A stretch of DNA of 35,494 nt from NCBI GenBank assembly GCA_024692185.1, contig JAILMV010000179.1, forward strand, positions 1 through 35,494, in the 5' to 3' direction. Below the pieces are notes generated by a model. That model was not told the DNA's origin. It was given only the letters and a program-made list of their open reading frames with translations, and searched no databases. A program made the translations under genes and the position numbers. This stretch comes from Bacteroidales bacterium (GTDB lineage: Bacteria > Bacteroidota > Bacteroidia > Bacteroidales > UBA932). Of the stretch, positions 34,668 to 35,494 are shown piece after piece (the first letter of the stretch is position 1; each line of letters starts with the position of its first letter).

Positions 34668-34698
34668 CAAATGTAGTTTTTTTCTCTCATTTGTCAAA
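34668..34698 (-). promoter_or_regulatory. Promoter of the EEP/EF-hand/OMP genes
   Basis: On the minus strand TTTG (complement of 34695-34698) and TACATTTG (complement of 34668-34675) are 19 nt apart, an exact consensus match. The start near 34661 leaves about 17 nt before the ATG at 34644, which supports that start codon. Confidence 0.8.
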
Positions 34699-34721
34699 AT
34701 AAAAGAATTTCTCTACATTTG
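34690..34721 (+). promoter_or_regulatory. Promoter of tRNA-Ser
   Basis: TTTG at 34690-34693 and TACATTTG at 34714-34721 are 20 nt apart, an exact consensus match. Its -33 box forms TTTG-T-CAAA with the -33 box of the divergent promoter. Confidence 0.82.
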
Positions 34722-34726
34722 CAGTC

Positions 34727-34791
34727 CCGTTCGTGGCCAGAACGCCCGGCGGGCACGCTTTGCAGCTTGAAATGCTGCACTGCGTCTTTAA
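34727..34791 (+). other. Structured leader of the tRNA-Ser transcript
   Basis: Between the predicted start site and the tRNA lie about 65 nt with two hairpins: GCCC/GGGC around GGC (34744-34754), and GCAGC (34762-34766) with GCTGC (34774-34778). They would be removed by RNase P at 34791/34792. Confidence 0.5.
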
Positions 34792-34876
34792 GGAGGAATG
34801 GCCGAGTGGTCGATGGCGGCAGTCTTGAAAACTGTTGTGCGGCAACGCACCGGGGGTTCGAATCCCTCTTCCTCCG
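34792..34876 (+). tRNA. tRNA-Ser(UGA)
   Basis: An 85-nt class II tRNA. The acceptor GGAGGAA (34792-34798) pairs with TTCCTCC (34869-34875); the discriminator base is G34876. The anticodon loop CTTGAAA carries TGA, reading UCN serine codons. A long variable arm (GTGCG/CGCAC around GCAA) and a T loop TTCGAAT confirm a serine tRNA. CCA is not encoded. It is the only RNA gene seen in the window and has its own promoter and terminator. Confidence 0.95.
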
Positions 34877-34888
34877 CAAAGCGGAAGC

Positions 34889-34925
34889 AAAAAGTCCTGA
34901 CGAGCTTGCTCGATCAGGACTTTTT
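34889..34925 (+). terminator. Intrinsic terminator after tRNA-Ser
   Basis: AAAAAGTCCTGA (34889-34900) pairs with TCAGGACTTTTT (34914-34925), with an inner CGAGC/GCTCG stem and TT loop. The outer stem shares GTCCTG/CAGGAC with the lspA terminator. Confidence 0.92.
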
Positions 34926-35201
34926 GATTATGGTTTGCAAAGCCCGCCGCAGGCGGGAGGGATGTCGGAGGGCGAAGCCCGACGAAATCCCTGAGGAAGA
35001 GTGCCTCCGCGGTTCGCGCTGTGGCGCTCATCTCCTATTCGTCGGGCAGCGTTGCCCACCAGCCGCACCCCATTTGTACCCAAAAACAATTAACCATATC
35101 ATACGAAGAGGATACGACACAGCAAAGAGCCCTACGCTTCACAAGCTTAGGTGAGTCAGCTGGTTTTCAAGTGATCCATTGTAGCAGTCCTGAAAAATCG
35201 C
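34926..35201. repeat. Non-coding gap with GC-rich hairpin cluster
   Basis: No convincing gene lies between the tRNA terminator and the promoter at 35178. The first half has three palindromes: CCCGCC-GCA-GGCGGG (34943-34957); a long imperfect hairpin with AGGGAT/ATCCCT outer arms and GGGC-GAA-GCCC core (34958-34992); and GGGCA-GCGT-TGCCC (35044-35057). They resemble repetitive extragenic palindromes, but copy number cannot be judged from one window. From 35058 to 35177 nothing recognisable is seen. Short open frames here are not supported. Confidence 0.5.
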
Positions 35202-35209
35202 TACCTTTG
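35178..35209 (+). promoter_or_regulatory. Promoter of the aspartyl protease gene
   Basis: ATTG at 35178-35181 (three of four bases) and TACCTTTG at 35202-35209 are 20 nt apart. The leader to the ATG at 35270 would be about 55 nt. An inverted repeat GTAGC (35181-35185) / GCTAC (35200-35204) spans the region between the boxes. Confidence 0.65.
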
Positions 35210-35269
35210 TGTCAATAAAGCGGAGTTTATCGGCATTGACTTTGATTAAACGCTTAATTTCTGATCGCC

Positions 35270-35494
35270 ATGAGATTTCGCATCACTTACTTGCTTTGCA
35301 TAATTGTTCTGGGCCTGCTCCCGGGATACCGCCAGTTCGTATGCTTCGGCCAAACGATACTGCAGCATAATTTTGCGGACACGTTGCATATAACGATCAA
35401 TAAAGGATTGATCACCGTGCCGGTAGAAATCGGAGGGCAGATCCGGCCGATGATTCTCGACACGGGGGCCGGGATGAGCGTCTGGACAGCAGAG
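35270..35494 (+). CDS. Retropepsin-like aspartyl protease, 5' end (partial)
   Basis: Seventy-five codons are visible before the window edge. The N-terminus (residues 4-19 hydrophobic, small residues near 26-28) looks like a signal peptide or membrane anchor, so the protein is probably exported. The segment VPVEIGGQIRPMILDTGAG holds the catalytic triplet D64-T-G of the clan AA retropepsin-like fold, preceded by the typical beta-hairpin. Codon use (TTT, TTG, CTT, CGG, GGG) differs from the glycogen genes and suggests low expression or recent arrival. Whether other domains follow (for example PDZ) cannot be seen. Confidence 0.8.
   Translation, partial: MRFRITYLLCIIVLGLLPGYRQFVCFGQTILQHNFADTLHITINKGLITVPVEIGGQIRPMILDTGAGMSVWTAE

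Noticed and set aside
34645-34668. Extended GTG start for the EEP lipoprotein
   Set aside because: The codon falls inside the promoter -7 box and the extension precedes a normal signal peptide.
34863-35001. Possible attachment-site repeat of the tRNA-Ser 3' end
   Set aside because: Only short words recur (AATCCCT, CCTCCGC) and GAGGAAGAG is an inverted match of 9 bases. There is no direct repeat of the tRNA end and no integrase in the window.
34719-35218. Short open frames over tRNA-Ser and the downstream gap
   Set aside because: They cross the tRNA, its terminator and hairpins, and none has a recognisable domain or start context.
1-35494. CRISPR arrays, insertion sequences, prophage or toxin-antitoxin genes
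   Set aside because: No regularly spaced repeats, transposase or integrase motifs, or paired small toxin-antitoxin frames were seen anywhere in the window.

Overview
The window is a chromosomal segment of a member of the Bacteroidota, most likely an uncultured, fairly GC-rich Bacteroidales. The evidence is: Bacteroidota-type promoters (TTTG, 19-21 nt, TAnnTTTG) in front of several genes; start codons mostly without Shine-Dalgarno sequences; a DUF4783-like protein beside rlmH; a zinc-finger-less TraR/DksA protein; a type-2-like IleRS; and a glycogen cluster of branching enzyme, GH133-like debranching enzyme, GT4 synthase-like protein and GH57 amylase. The genus cannot be resolved from the sequence alone.

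Layout. (1) 1-3999, plus strand: 3' end of dnaX, lptB, a sigma-54-type response regulator without a DNA-binding domain, cmk and ispH, all overlapping by a few bases. (2) 4057-4620: efp with its own promoter and terminator. (3) 4717-8998: DUF4783-like secreted protein, rlmH and a very large NtrY-like sensor kinase that may pair with the regulator in (1). (4) 9049-23284: a run with no gap above 6 nt, comprising engB, prs, a 76-residue membrane protein, der, xseA, xseB, glgB, debranching enzyme, GT4 glycosyltransferase, GH57 amylase, glgP and ribF. It joins housekeeping genes to nearly a full glycogen synthesis and breakdown set. (5) 23333-25305: greA (behind a leader hairpin), a HIT protein and a thioredoxin-fold lipoprotein without redox cysteines. 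(6) 25297-26461, minus strand: cvpA and tsaB, divergent from (7) 26515-30869: ileS, traR/dksA-like and lspA, ending at a strong bidirectional terminator. (8) 30920-34644, minus strand: a lipoprotein of the endonuclease/exonuclease/phosphatase fold, a 748-residue EF-hand membrane protein of unknown function and a small outer-membrane beta-barrel. (9) tRNA-Ser(UGA) with leader and terminator, divergent from (8) through a promoter pair with back-to-back -33 boxes. (10) A 393-bp gap with GC-rich hairpins, then the 5' end of a retropepsin-like aspartyl protease gene cut by the window edge.

Most of the window is conserved housekeeping. There is no CRISPR array, transposase or phage gene. The best candidate for an undescribed system is the minus-strand trio in (8), centred on the EF-hand membrane protein. 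The most interesting regulatory features are the interleaved divergent promoters at 34668-34721, the hairpin between a promoter motif and greA, and promoter-like AT-rich islands embedded in glgB and ribF.
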